Source of the DNA: an uncultured Prevotellaceae bacterium
Lineage (GTDB): Bacteria > Bacteroidota > Bacteroidia > Bacteroidales > Bacteroidaceae
Direction: 5' to 3'
DNA length: 64,000 nt
NCBI GenBank assembly: GCA_902778535.1
Contig: CACYYG010000003.1
Coordinates: forward strand, 77,345-141,344
Shown: in pieces, positions 25,748 to 33,932 of the stretch
Numbering within the stretch: the first letter of the stretch is position 1
Layout: every line of letters starts with the position of its first letter
Position numbers and translations under genes: made by a program
Notes under the pieces: model-generated
Told to the model about the DNA's origin: nothing
Seen by the model: the letters and a program-made list of their open reading frames with translations, nothing else
Databases searched by the model: none

Positions 25748-27169
25748 CTACTGGGGGGAAAGTGACAAGCCTGACTGATATGCTTCCCAGAAGTCGGGCA
25801 AGCCATAGCCGTAGATATTGTTGGGAGCGTCATACTGGTCAGCACTCTGACGGACGAGCTCAATGATTTGCAGAGCCGTCAGATGGCGCAGTCCCTGCCA
25901 CAGACAGGCCACCATGCCGCATGTGACGGGTGTAGAGAACGATGTGCCCATGTCGTGCACCAGCGTTCCACGACCAGAAATCAGCGTAGTGTTGTGCCCC
26001 AAGGCCACGACGTCGGGTTTCACACGGCCGTCCTGCGATGGTCCGATGCTGGAGAAGGCAGCCAGCACGCCTTTCTTGTCCACAGCTCCGACGGTAAGGA
26101 TGTCGGAGGCATCGGCAGGTACGCCAATCTTTTTCCATTCTCCGATGCCGCTGTTGCCGGCAGAGTTGCAATGTACGATGCCTTTCCGCGCAAGCATCGA
26201 TGCCGTGCGCGAAATAAAAGCCGTCTGCCCGTCAAGGTCGCGCAAGCGGTAGCTGGGCAGTCCGTCATCGTACTGATGATAGCCCAGCGACGAGTTGATG
26301 ACATCGGCACCCACCGAGTCGGCAAATTCAGCGGCCATCGTCCAGAAATCCTCTTCCACCGGCTGCTCCGAAGCCTGATCCTCGGAACGCAGCAACCAAT
26401 AGCTGGCATCGGGGGCGGTACCGATCATCACCTCTGGCGCATATCCTGCCATTGCCGAGAACACGCGCGTGCCGTGGTCTATCAGATGGAATTCCTTTCC
26501 CGGATAATGGGAATCCTCCGGATCTCTCGGATTCACAAAATCCCATACGCCCAGCACTTTGGCGTGTTGTAGGGCAGGAATACGGTCATAGTTCTGAAAG
26601 CCGCCATCGAGAATGGCAATGACCATCCCCTTGCCCGTCAGCCCTGCTTCGTGCAAGCGTAGTCCGTTGAGCATCTCTATCTGATGTGCGGCCATGCCGT
26701 AGGTCTCGTTACGCACCGAGTCCCAGCGGTTGAAGCTGTCGTGCACATTCCACGAAATGACATCGGGTTTCTCGATAGAGTCAGGAGCAACATAAACGCA
26801 ACGCGACTCACGCACAATGGGCAGCTGCGCCAGCCTGTTCAGCAGCAGCGTATCGGCAGAACGCACCACCACGGTGTTTTGCCACCGGCTGGTGCCCAAA
26901 ACGGTGGCGCCCTTCACGGCAAACTGTCGCACATATTGCTTCGGCACGGGCAGGTCGGTACTGTCAATAGGCAGTTGCTGCCTTGTCCTCCGTTCTATGC
27001 TTCTTGCCGAGAGGTAGCGCTGTGGCCTGTCGATGGAGAAGTTGGTAGCCAGTTTGTCGGTGAGGTAGTATCTGTAGACGTATGTCTTCTTTTTCACAGC
27101 CACTTTCCCCCTGGCGGCTACGGTTATGGCGGCAGCGAGAATGAAGATGAAGCAGAGAAGTCGTTTCAT
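25748..27169 (-). CDS. Secreted subtilisin-family serine protease (S8)
   Basis: I take the ATG at 27,169 (MKRLLCFIFILAAAITVAA), giving 473 residues with a signal peptide. The catalytic triad is visible: Asp in GMVIAILDGGFQ, His in DHGTRVFSAMAG and Ser in GTSFSTPVTCGM; NSAGNSG supplies the oxyanion Asn. Between signal peptide and catalytic domain is a prodomain-like region (about 25-160). There is no obvious C-terminal sorting domain. It probably acts in the periplasm or outside the cell. It leads an operon with xseA and xseB, an odd partnership. A TACCTTTG box lies at the complement of 27,206-27,213. Confidence 0.9.
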   Translation of the reverse strand: MKRLLCFIFILAAAITVAARGKVAVKKKTYVYRYYLTDKLATNFSIDRPQRYLSARSIERRTRQQLPIDSTDLPVPKQYVRQFAVKGATVLGTSRWQNTVVVRSADTLLLNRLAQLPIVRESRCVYVAPDSIEKPDVISWNVHDSFNRWDSVRNETYGMAAHQIEMLNGLRLHEAGLTGKGMVIAILDGGFQNYDRIPALQHAKVLGVWDFVNPRDPEDSHYPGKEFHLIDHGTRVFSAMAGYAPEVMIGTAPDASYWLLRSEDQASEQPVEEDFWTMAAEFADSVGADVINSSLGYHQYDDGLPSYRLRDLDGQTAFISRTASMLARKGIVHCNSAGNSGIGEWKKIGVPADASDILTVGAVDKKGVLAAFSSIGPSQDGRVKPDVVALGHNTTLISGRGTLVHDMGTSFSTPVTCGMVACLWQGLRHLTALQIIELVRQSADQYDAPNNIYGYGLPDFWEAYQSGLSLSPQ

Positions 27170-27345
27170 GGTTAGCATCAGGTGCTTAAATTGGTTTGTA
27201 GCGTGCAAAGGTAGTCTTTTTTTTCTCATTATCTGAAAAAAAAACAACTTTTTTCAGATTATCCGGCGTTTCTGGCGAATTCTGTAGATCATGGTCACAT
27301 TTGGCGCAATCCTTGCCGCTTTTCCGGGGAGCTTAGTTTCATTTC

Positions 27346-27406
27346 GTACACACCGTGTGTACTAAAAATACACACCGTGTGTACTTTTCGTACACACGGT
27401 GTGTAC
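27346..27406. promoter_or_regulatory. Three phased palindromes, candidate operator array
   Basis: The 17-base palindrome GTACACAC-C/G-GTGTGTAC occurs at 27,346-27,362, 27,368-27,384 (first base A) and 27,390-27,406. The starts are exactly 22 bases apart, and GTGTAC sits at the next step, 27,412. The spacing equals about two helical turns, so a regulator dimer could bind all three on one face. It lies between the divergent subtilase and MATE genes, about 120 bases upstream of the MATE promoter. Confidence 0.55.
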
Positions 27407-27524
27407 GAAACGTGTACTTTACGTTTATGGGGCTGAATGTCTTCCGCAGTTCACTCGCATGTACGTTCCTTGGCTACGCGAAGGTACTTTCGCTCGGAAA
27501 TAAAAAAGAAAAACAAGTTTTCCT

Positions 27525-27555
27525 TTTGTATTTCACTCGCTTATTCGTACCTTTG
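27525..27555 (+). promoter_or_regulatory. Promoter of the MATE transporter gene
   Basis: TTTG at 27,525-27,528 and TACCTTTG at 27,548-27,555 are separated by exactly 19 bases, a textbook Bacteroidetes promoter. The ATG follows 17 bases after the -7 box. Confidence 0.8.
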
Positions 27556-27571
27556 CACACGAAATAGTGCT

Positions 27572-28936
27572 ATGGACAACAAGCAAAAGGCCTTAGAGCT
27601 TGGGCAGAAGCCTGTTGGCAAACTGTTGTGGCAGTATGCCTTGCCCGCCATCGTTGCGATGACGGCTTCGTCGCTTTATAATATTATTGACCGTGCGTCA
27701 ATAGGACAGGTGGTGGGCCCCGACGCCATCGCAGGCCTGGGCATCACCATGCCGTTTATGAACCTGAGTGCCGCTTTTGGCGCTGCAGTCGGCGTGGGTG
27801 CCTCGACGTGCATCAGCGTGAAGCTGGGACAGCGCGACTATGATACGGCGCAGCACCTGCTGGGCAATACAGTGACGCTGAACCTCGTCATCGGATTTCT
27901 GTTCATGCTTGTCTGCATGGTGTTCCTCGACCCCATCCTGCGTTTCTTCGGCGCTTCCGACGCCACGCTGCCCTACGCGCGCCAGTTCATGCAGATTATC
28001 CTGGCAGGCAACATGATTACGCACATGTACTTCGGCATGAACGCCGTCTTGAGAGCCGCCGGCAAGCCCCGCCATGCCATGTATGCCACGCTGTTTACCG
28101 TGGGCATGAACATCGTGCTGGTCTTCGCCTTCGTGTGGTGGCTGCGATGGGGCATACGCGGCGCGGCGCTGGCAACCGTTACAAGCCAAACGATGGCCAT
28201 GTGCTGGCAGCTGTGGATATTCTCCGACAAGAAGGAGCTGCTGCACCTGAAGCGCGGCATCTACCGTCTGAAAGCACAGTTGGTGAGGAACATCATAGCC
28301 ATCGGCATATCGCCTTTCCTCATGCAGACCACGTCGTGCATCATCGTCATTTTTATGAACAATCAGTTCTACCGCTACGGCGGCGACATGGCCGTGGGTG
28401 CCTACTCCATTTCCAACTCGGTGGTGATGGCGCTCTTCATGTTCGTCATGGGCATCACGCAGGGCATGCAGCCCATCGTAGGCTATAACTTCGGTGCGCA
28501 CAAGTTCGACCGCATGCTGCGTTGCCTGTGGATGTCGATAGCTGCGGCCACCATCATCCTGTTTGCTGGCTGGGCACTGGCCATGCTCTTCCCCAGGCAG
28601 ATAGCCCGCATCTTCGCCACCGACCCTAAGCTGGTTGACATGACGGCCCACGGCACCGTCATCAACATGCTGGTATTCTTCGTCGTGGGCTCGCAGGCCG
28701 TCATTACCAACTTCTTCCAGTGCATCGGCAAGGTAAAGATCAGTATCTTTCTCTCGCTGTCGCGCCAGCTCATCATCCTTCTGCCTTTGGCCTATGTGCT
28801 GCCCTTGTTCTGGGGGCTCGACGGCGTGTGGTACTCCATGCCTGCCAGCGACTTCGCAGCGTTTGCATTGACATTGCCAATATTATGGTGGTATCTAAGA
28901 AAACTGAAAGCTTATGGAGAAAAGAATCATCATTAA
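27572..28936 (+). CDS. MATE-family multidrug/metabolite efflux transporter
   Basis: I use the ATG at 27,572 (MDNKQKALELGQKPVGKLLW), giving 454 residues; more upstream codons lie in the promoter. About 12 membrane segments are visible. MATE features include ALPAIVAMTASSLYNIIDRASIGQ near the N-terminus and GITQGMQPIVGYNFGAH in the second half. These inner-membrane antiporters expel cationic drugs or metabolites in exchange for sodium or protons. The palindrome array upstream suggests tight regulation. Its 3' end overlaps the next gene by 23 bases. Confidence 0.92.
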   Translation: MDNKQKALELGQKPVGKLLWQYALPAIVAMTASSLYNIIDRASIGQVVGPDAIAGLGITMPFMNLSAAFGAAVGVGASTCISVKLGQRDYDTAQHLLGNTVTLNLVIGFLFMLVCMVFLDPILRFFGASDATLPYARQFMQIILAGNMITHMYFGMNAVLRAAGKPRHAMYATLFTVGMNIVLVFAFVWWLRWGIRGAALATVTSQTMAMCWQLWIFSDKKELLHLKRGIYRLKAQLVRNIIAIGISPFLMQTTSCIIVIFMNNQFYRYGGDMAVGAYSISNSVVMALFMFVMGITQGMQPIVGYNFGAHKFDRMLRCLWMSIAAATIILFAGWALAMLFPRQIARIFATDPKLVDMTAHGTVINMLVFFVVGSQAVITNFFQCIGKVKISIFLSLSRQLIILLPLAYVLPLFWGLDGVWYSMPASDFAAFALTLPILWWYLRKLKAYGEKNHH

Positions 28937-29537
28937 CATAGGGCGACAATTAGGTTCCGGCGGTCACGATATAGGCCGTATGCTGGCACAGGACTTCCAT
29001 GCGCAGTATTACGACCGCGAAATTCTGAACATCGCAGCCAAGGAGAGCGGATTCTCGGAGGAGTTCTTCGAGAAGAACGATGAGCGCAAAGGATTCCTGC
29101 GCTCCTTCCTGCACCTGCCCTTCAGCAATAGTTCTGCGGGCGACAGCTTCTATCAGAACAACTTCTCGCAGGAAGGGCTGTTCAAGTTTCAGAGCGACGC
29201 CATACGCAAAGAGGCCGAAAAGGGTTCCTGCGTCTTCGTAGGGCGCTGCGCCGACTATGTGCTGCGCGACTTCCCCAACACTGTCAACATCTTCATCACG
29301 GCTCCCGTGCAATTCCGCATCGACAACGTAGCAAAGAAGTCGGGCGTATCGTCTGAAGAGGCACGCAAAATCATAGAGCAGGGCGAGAAACACCGTGCGG
29401 AATACTACAACTACTACACGGGCAAGCGCTGGGGCGATGCGAAGAGCTACGACCTTTGCATCGATGCCAGCATCCTCGGCCTTGAGCAGACAGAAAAGTT
29501 TATTGCCGAGTTTATCAGGAAGCGCTTTGCCTTGTAA
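28914..29537 (+). CDS. Cytidylate kinase-like family protein
   Basis: This 207-residue protein starts MEKRIIINIGRQLGSGGHDI, a P-loop of the type seen in the cytidylate-kinase-2 family. DFHAQYYDREILNIAAKESG and CVFVGRCADYVLRDF follow. Members are predicted nucleotide or small-molecule kinases and are distinct from the canonical Cmk. Translation is probably coupled to the MATE gene, which overlaps by 23 bases. The precise substrate is unknown. Confidence 0.85.
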   Translation: MEKRIIINIGRQLGSGGHDIGRMLAQDFHAQYYDREILNIAAKESGFSEEFFEKNDERKGFLRSFLHLPFSNSSAGDSFYQNNFSQEGLFKFQSDAIRKEAEKGSCVFVGRCADYVLRDFPNTVNIFITAPVQFRIDNVAKKSGVSSEEARKIIEQGEKHRAEYYNYYTGKRWGDAKSYDLCIDASILGLEQTEKFIAEFIRKRFAL

Positions 29538-29557
29538 TCCTTACACCTCTCACCTCC

Positions 29558-30049
29558 ATGAAAAGAATTGGAATCATCAGCGACACACACGGCTACTGGG
29601 ACCCGAAGTATCTGCACTATTTCGAGCCCTGCGACGAGATATGGCACGCCGGCGACATTGGCACTGTCGAGGTGGCCGAGCGCCTGGCTGAGTTCAGGCC
29701 GCTGCGCGCCGTATGCGGCAACTGCGACGGCGGCGACCTTCGCCTGATGTACCGCGAGCTGAACCGCTTCAAGTGCGAGGAGGCCGACGTGCTCATCAAG
29801 CACATCGGCGGCTATCCCGGCAACTATGACCCCAGCGTGCGCGCTACGCTCTTCGCCAATCCGCCGCAGCTCTTCATCGCCGGACACTCCCACATCCTCA
29901 AGGTAAAGTATGACAAGACGCTCAACCTGCTACACCTCAATCCCGGCGCCGCAGGAATACAGGGCTGGCACAAGGAGCGCACGCTGATGCGCCTCACCGT
30001 CGACGGCGCCACGTTCAAGGATCTCGAAGTAATCACACTCTCAGACTAA
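29558..30049 (+). CDS. Metallophosphoesterase (YfcE/MJ0936 type)
   Basis: This 163-residue enzyme has all the metal-binding motifs of the small phosphodiesterase family: ISDTHGYWD, WHAGDIGTVE, VCGNCDGG and AGHSHILKV. Proteins of this group hydrolyse simple phosphodiesters with Mn or Ni. It follows the kinase-like gene by 20 bases; that spacer ends in two 7-base units (cacctct, cacctcc) directly before the ATG. The substrate in the cell is not known. Confidence 0.9.
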   Translation: MKRIGIISDTHGYWDPKYLHYFEPCDEIWHAGDIGTVEVAERLAEFRPLRAVCGNCDGGDLRLMYRELNRFKCEEADVLIKHIGGYPGNYDPSVRATLFANPPQLFIAGHSHILKVKYDKTLNLLHLNPGAAGIQGWHKERTLMRLTVDGATFKDLEVITLSD

Positions 30050-30060
30050 AGACAAAAAAT

Positions 30061-30243
30061 ATGAAGGAATGGCTCATTGATTTGACACAGAACACAATTA
30101 TTTCCGTAGTCATCACGTTAATATGGTATGTGCTGGGCATCGACAAGTCATGGAACGATGCGGCCACTACTTTCGCAACTGCATTCCTTGTCCTGTTTGT
30201 CATCACCCTTTATCAACGCTATAAAAAGAACAAAAAGAAATAA
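30061..30243 (+). CDS. Small membrane protein
   Basis: This 60-residue protein has two hydrophobic segments (about 11-26 and 35-51) and a very basic tail (YQRYKKNKKK), which suggests both ends face the cytosol. It is tightly packed between the phosphoesterase (11 bases) and the rfbB gene (3 bases), which supports it being real. The function is unknown. Confidence 0.6.
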   Translation: MKEWLIDLTQNTIISVVITLIWYVLGIDKSWNDAATTFATAFLVLFVITLYQRYKKNKKK

Positions 30244-30246
30244 ACT

Positions 30247-31383
30247 ATGAAAAGAACCATCGTTATTACCGGCGGTGCCGGATTCATTGGCAGTCATGTG
30301 GTGCGCCTCTTCGTGAACAAGTATCCCGACTATCACATCATCAACCTCGACAAACTGACCTATGCCGGCAACCTGGCCAACCTGAAGGATGTTGAAGACA
30401 AGCCGAACTATGAGTTCGTGAAGATGGACATCTGCGACTTCGACGCTTTCTACAAGCTGATGCAGGACAAGAAGGTGGACGGCATCATCCACCTTGCCGC
30501 AGAGAGCCACGTCGACCGCAGCATCAAGGACCCCTTCACCTTTGCCAAGACCAACGTCATGGGCACGCTGAGCCTTCTTCAGGCTGCAAAGCTCTACTGG
30601 GAGAGCCTGCCCGAGCGCTATGAGGGCAAGCGTTTCTACCACATCTCTACCGACGAGGTCTACGGTGCCTTGGAGCTGACGCATCCCGAAGGAATTGAGC
30701 CGCCCTTCACCACCACCGCCTCAAGCTCGGAGCATCATCTGGCCTACGGCGACAAGTTCTTCCTCGAAACAACAAAGTACAACCCGCACTCACCCTACAG
30801 CGCCGCAAAAGCATCCTCAGACCACTTCGTACGTGCCTATCACGACACCTACGGGATGCCCGTCGTGGTGACCAACTGCTCGAACAACTACGGGCCCTAT
30901 CAGTTCCCCGAGAAGCTTATCCCGCTCTTCATCAACAACATCCGCCATCGCAAGCCATTGCCCGTCTATGGCAAAGGAGAGAACGTGCGCGACTGGCTCT
31001 ACGTCGAGGACCACGCACGAGCCATCGACCTCATCTTCCATGAGGGCATGATTGCCGAAACCTACAATATCGGCGGTTTCAACGAGTGGAAGAACATCGA
31101 CATCATCCGTGTGCTCATCAACACCGTCGACCGCTTGCTCGGACGCAAGGAGGGCGAGGACATGAATCTCATTACCTACGTCACCGACCGTGCCGGCCAC
31201 GACCTGCGCTACGCCATCGACAGCTCGAAGCTGCAGCGTGAGCTGGGCTGGGAGCCTTCGCTCCAGTTCGAGGAAGGTATCGAGAAGACGGTACGCTGGT
31301 ATCTCGACAACCAGGAATGGCTCGACAATGTCACATCCGGCGACTACCAGCGCTATTACGACAACATGTATAAAAACCGCTAA
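30247..31383 (+). CDS. rfbB: dTDP-glucose 4,6-dehydratase
   Basis: This 378-residue short-chain dehydrogenase has the NAD motif TGGAGFIGSHV at residues 7-17, STDEVYG, the YSAAKASSDH catalytic Tyr and Lys, and NNYGPYQFPEKLIPL. It converts dTDP-glucose to dTDP-4-keto-6-deoxyglucose. The next three genes would then make an N-acylated 3-amino-3,6-dideoxyhexose for a surface polysaccharide or glycoprotein glycan. A dTDP-glucose-forming thymidylyltransferase (rmlA) is not in the window. It is slightly longer than the usual 350 residues because of a loop after DEVYG (ELTHPEGIEPPF). Confidence 0.95.
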   Translation: MKRTIVITGGAGFIGSHVVRLFVNKYPDYHIINLDKLTYAGNLANLKDVEDKPNYEFVKMDICDFDAFYKLMQDKKVDGIIHLAAESHVDRSIKDPFTFAKTNVMGTLSLLQAAKLYWESLPERYEGKRFYHISTDEVYGALELTHPEGIEPPFTTTASSSEHHLAYGDKFFLETTKYNPHSPYSAAKASSDHFVRAYHDTYGMPVVVTNCSNNYGPYQFPEKLIPLFINNIRHRKPLPVYGKGENVRDWLYVEDHARAIDLIFHEGMIAETYNIGGFNEWKNIDIIRVLINTVDRLLGRKEGEDMNLITYVTDRAGHDLRYAIDSSKLQRELGWEPSLQFEEGIEKTVRWYLDNQEWLDNVTSGDYQRYYDNMYKNR

Positions 31384-31426
31384 ATCCTACGCAGGCTGCG
31401 GCACTGTCGCAGCCATCTCCTCCCAC

Positions 31427-31831
31427 ATGCCAAGCTTCACCCTCATCGACCTCCCTAAAATAGTGGATCCGCGCGGCAACCTCACCGTTGCCGAGCAGCT
31501 GAAAAACGTACCCTTCGACATCGCCCGCGTCTACTGGACTTATGACGTGCCCTCCGGCGAGCGCCGCGGGGGCCATGCACATCGCACCTGTCAGGAAATC
31601 ATCATCGCCGTCAGCGGCTCCTTCACTGTTGAGGTCTTCGATGGCAAAGACAGCCAGGCTTTCCACTTGAATCACCCCTATCAGGGTCTCTACGTCGGTA
31701 CTGGCGTCTGGCGTACGCTGGAAGATTTCTCCAGCGGTGCCGTCTGCCTCGTGTTAGCCTCTGAGCTGTTCGACGAAGACGAGTATATCTACGACTACGA
31801 CGAGTTCTTGCAACTGATAAGCAATGTTTGA
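31427..31831 (+). CDS. dTDP-4-keto-6-deoxyglucose 3,4-ketoisomerase (FdtA/QdtA type)
   Basis: This 135-residue cupin starts at the ATG at 31,427 (MPSFTLIDLPKIVDPRGNLT). The cupin hallmarks RRGGHAHRTCQEIIIAVSG and GTGVWRTLEDFSSGAVCLVLAS identify the sugar 3,4-ketoisomerase family. It moves the keto group from C4 to C3 on dTDP-4-keto-6-deoxyglucose, giving the substrate for the aminotransferase two genes on. Whether the product has galacto (FdtA) or gluco (QdtA) form cannot be decided by eye. Its stop overlaps the next gene by 8 bases. Confidence 0.88.
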   Translation: MPSFTLIDLPKIVDPRGNLTVAEQLKNVPFDIARVYWTYDVPSGERRGGHAHRTCQEIIIAVSGSFTVEVFDGKDSQAFHLNHPYQGLYVGTGVWRTLEDFSSGAVCLVLASELFDEDEYIYDYDEFLQLISNV

Positions 31832-32774
31832 AGTCAGCCGATACACACCTGAGTTGTGCGACACATGGAACGCGTTCGTGAAGAACTCGAAGCAGGGCAC
31901 TTTCCTCTTCGACAGAAGATACATGGACTATCACGCTGACAGGTTCCACGACCATTCGCTTATGATATGGCAGAATGGCAGACTTATGGCACTTCTGCCT
32001 GCCAACGCCTGCGGTCAGGTGCTGTACTCGCACCAAGGCCTCACTTACGGAGGAATGATAACCGACGAGAAGGCCACACAGGAAACTGTATGCAATGCCT
32101 TCGATACTGTCACATCGTTGTTGCGTGACGAAGGGTTCAACAAAGTGGTGTACAAGCCCGTTCCACATATTTTCCACCGTATGCCGGCCGAGGAGGACTT
32201 GTTTGCCATATCACTAAGATACGGCGCACGATTGGTAAGCCGCGATGCATCGGCAACGATATCGATGGACCACAGGCTCAGATTTGCCGAATCCAGAAGG
32301 TCGGGACTAAGAAAGGCTCTGGCGAATGGGGTGAAGATAGCATGGACCGACGACCTTGAAAGTTTCTGGACCATTCTCTCCCGAAATCTCGCGGACAAAT
32401 ATGGCTCAAAGCCTGTTCACTCCGTAGAGGAGATGAGAATGTTGATGCACAATTTCCCCGACAACATTAAACTCTGCATGGCCTATAGGAACGACGGCGA
32501 GCCGTTGGGGGGAACGATCCTTTACATCACTCAACAGGTCGTTCACACCCAATATATCTCTGCTTCAGGCGATGGAAAAAAGCTTGGCGCACTCGACTTG
32601 CTTTTTCATCACCTCATCAACGAAACGCAGTTCACGCAGAAATACTTCGATTTCGGAACATCGGCAATGGACAATTCCAATGAACTGAAACACCCGCTGC
32701 TCTTTCAGAAGCTCGGTTTCGGAGGAAGAACTGTTTGCTACGACACTTATGAATGGACAGTTTCGCAATTATGA
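31824..32774 (+). CDS. FemAB/GNAT-like acyltransferase of the amino-sugar cassette
   Basis: This 316-residue protein resembles the BioF2-like/FemAB GNAT group: LRKALANGVKIAWTDDLESF in the middle, then GEPLGGTILYITQQVVHTQY and ALDLLFHHLINETQFTQKYFDFG near the end. It overlaps the ketoisomerase by 8 bases and the aminotransferase by 4, so it belongs to the cassette. The likely job is to acylate the new 3-amino group, a step usually done by hexapeptide-repeat (FdtC/QdtC) enzymes; that replacement is my inference. Confidence 0.7.
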   Translation: MFEVSRYTPELCDTWNAFVKNSKQGTFLFDRRYMDYHADRFHDHSLMIWQNGRLMALLPANACGQVLYSHQGLTYGGMITDEKATQETVCNAFDTVTSLLRDEGFNKVVYKPVPHIFHRMPAEEDLFAISLRYGARLVSRDASATISMDHRLRFAESRRSGLRKALANGVKIAWTDDLESFWTILSRNLADKYGSKPVHSVEEMRMLMHNFPDNIKLCMAYRNDGEPLGGTILYITQQVVHTQYISASGDGKKLGALDLLFHHLINETQFTQKYFDFGTSAMDNSNELKHPLLFQKLGFGGRTVCYDTYEWTVSQL

Positions 32775-33925
32775 TTGAATACCTGCCACTAAAGCGAATA
32801 ACGGCAATGCATGCCGACGAGATTCACGAGGCCGTGAGCCACGTGATTGACAGCGGCTGGTATCTGCGAGGCGAGGCCACAGAGCGTTTCGAGGCAGAAT
32901 ACGCGCAGTATATCGGTACGAAGCATTGCATCTGCGTGGCCAACGGCCTCGACGCCCTGACGCTCATCCTTCGTGCCTATATATATAATAATGTGTTGCA
33001 GGAGGGCGATGAAATCATCGTTCCGGCCAACACCTACATTGCCACCATTCTTTCCATCACCGAGAACCGCCTGAAGCCCGTACTGGTGGAGCCAAACCCT
33101 GACACTTTCCAGATAGACGACGCGCTGATTGAGCAGGCTATTACTCCGCGCACCCGTGCCGTAATGATTGTCCACCTCTACGGCCGCTGTGCCTACACTG
33201 AGCGCATCGCCGACATCTGCCAGCGCCGACATCTCCTTCTCCTTGAAGACAACGCACAGGCGCATGGCTGCATTGTTCAGTCTGTCGCGGCCGAGTCGCA
33301 ACAATCAAGAACTGGTTCCCTCGGCCATGCTGCCGCTCACAGCTTCTACCCTGGCAAGAACCTGGGCGCAATGGGCGATGCCGGCGCCGTTACCACCAAC
33401 GACGACGACCTGGCCGCCACCGTCCGCAGTATTGCCAACTACGGTTCCTCACGCAAGTATGTCTTCGACTACATTGGCCGCAACTCGCGCATCGATGAGG
33501 TGCAGGCCGCCCTTCTCTCCGTCAAGCTGAAATATCTGGACGAGGACAACGCCCGCCGCCGTGCCATCGCCGCCTATTACTTGGAGAACATAGCCCCCCT
33601 GTCGTCCCCCAAGGGGAACACAAATGTCCTGAAGAGAAATGGAGCCCCCTCGGGGGCAGTAGAGGGGTCTGTCTGGCATGTCTTCCCTGTGCTTTGCGAG
33701 CAACGCGACGCCCTGCAGGCTTATTTGGCAGAAAACGGTGTCCAGACAATGATTCACTACCCCATTCCTCCACATAAGCAGGCCTGCTACGCCGATTGGC
33801 ACGACCTTTGCCTGCCTATTACTGAACGCATCCACGCTCAGGAACTCAGCATACCTTGCCATCAGGCAATGACCGATGCTGAAGTGGAGCGTGTCGCAGA
33901 AATTATTAACAACTTTAATACTTAA
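32771..33925 (+). CDS. DegT/DnrJ/EryC1-family dTDP-3-keto sugar aminotransferase
   Basis: This 384-residue PLP enzyme starts at the ATG at 32,771, overlapping the upstream stop as ATGA. IGTKHCICVANGLDALTLIL, NTYIATILSITENRLKPVLV, LLLEDNAQAHG and the PLP-lysine segment HSFYPGKNLGAMGDAGAV are complete. By neighbours it is FdtB/QdtB-like, placing an amino group at C3. Near residues 276-299 the protein reads LSSPKGNTNVLKRNGAPSG, encoded by a GC-rich palindrome-containing stretch with composition unlike the rest. Family members normally have a short loop there, so this looks like an in-frame insertion. Confidence 0.9.
   Translation: MIEYLPLKRITAMHADEIHEAVSHVIDSGWYLRGEATERFEAEYAQYIGTKHCICVANGLDALTLILRAYIYNNVLQEGDEIIVPANTYIATILSITENRLKPVLVEPNPDTFQIDDALIEQAITPRTRAVMIVHLYGRCAYTERIADICQRRHLLLLEDNAQAHGCIVQSVAAESQQSRTGSLGHAAAHSFYPGKNLGAMGDAGAVTTNDDDLAATVRSIANYGSSRKYVFDYIGRNSRIDEVQAALLSVKLKYLDEDNARRRAIAAYYLENIAPLSSPKGNTNVLKRNGAPSGAVEGSVWHVFPVLCEQRDALQAYLAENGVQTMIHYPIPPHKQACYADWHDLCLPITERIHAQELSIPCHQAMTDAEVERVAEIINNFNT
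33594..33668. repeat. GC-rich palindromic repeat inserted in the aminotransferase gene
   Basis: About 75 bases contain CCCC-AA-GGGG, a perfect GCCCCC-TC-GGGGGC, and outer C-run/G-run arms (ccccctgtcgt with agtagagggg). The reading frame stays open through it, adding roughly 25 residues of low complexity. Its composition and folding match the mobile palindromic repeats seen between genes in Bacteroidales. Confidence 0.55.
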
Positions 33926-33932
33926 CAGATTT

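Noticed and set aside
27346-27406. CRISPR or IS ends
   Set aside because: The repeats are 17-base palindromes with 5-base gaps and no spacer-like sequences or transposase; an operator array is a better fit.
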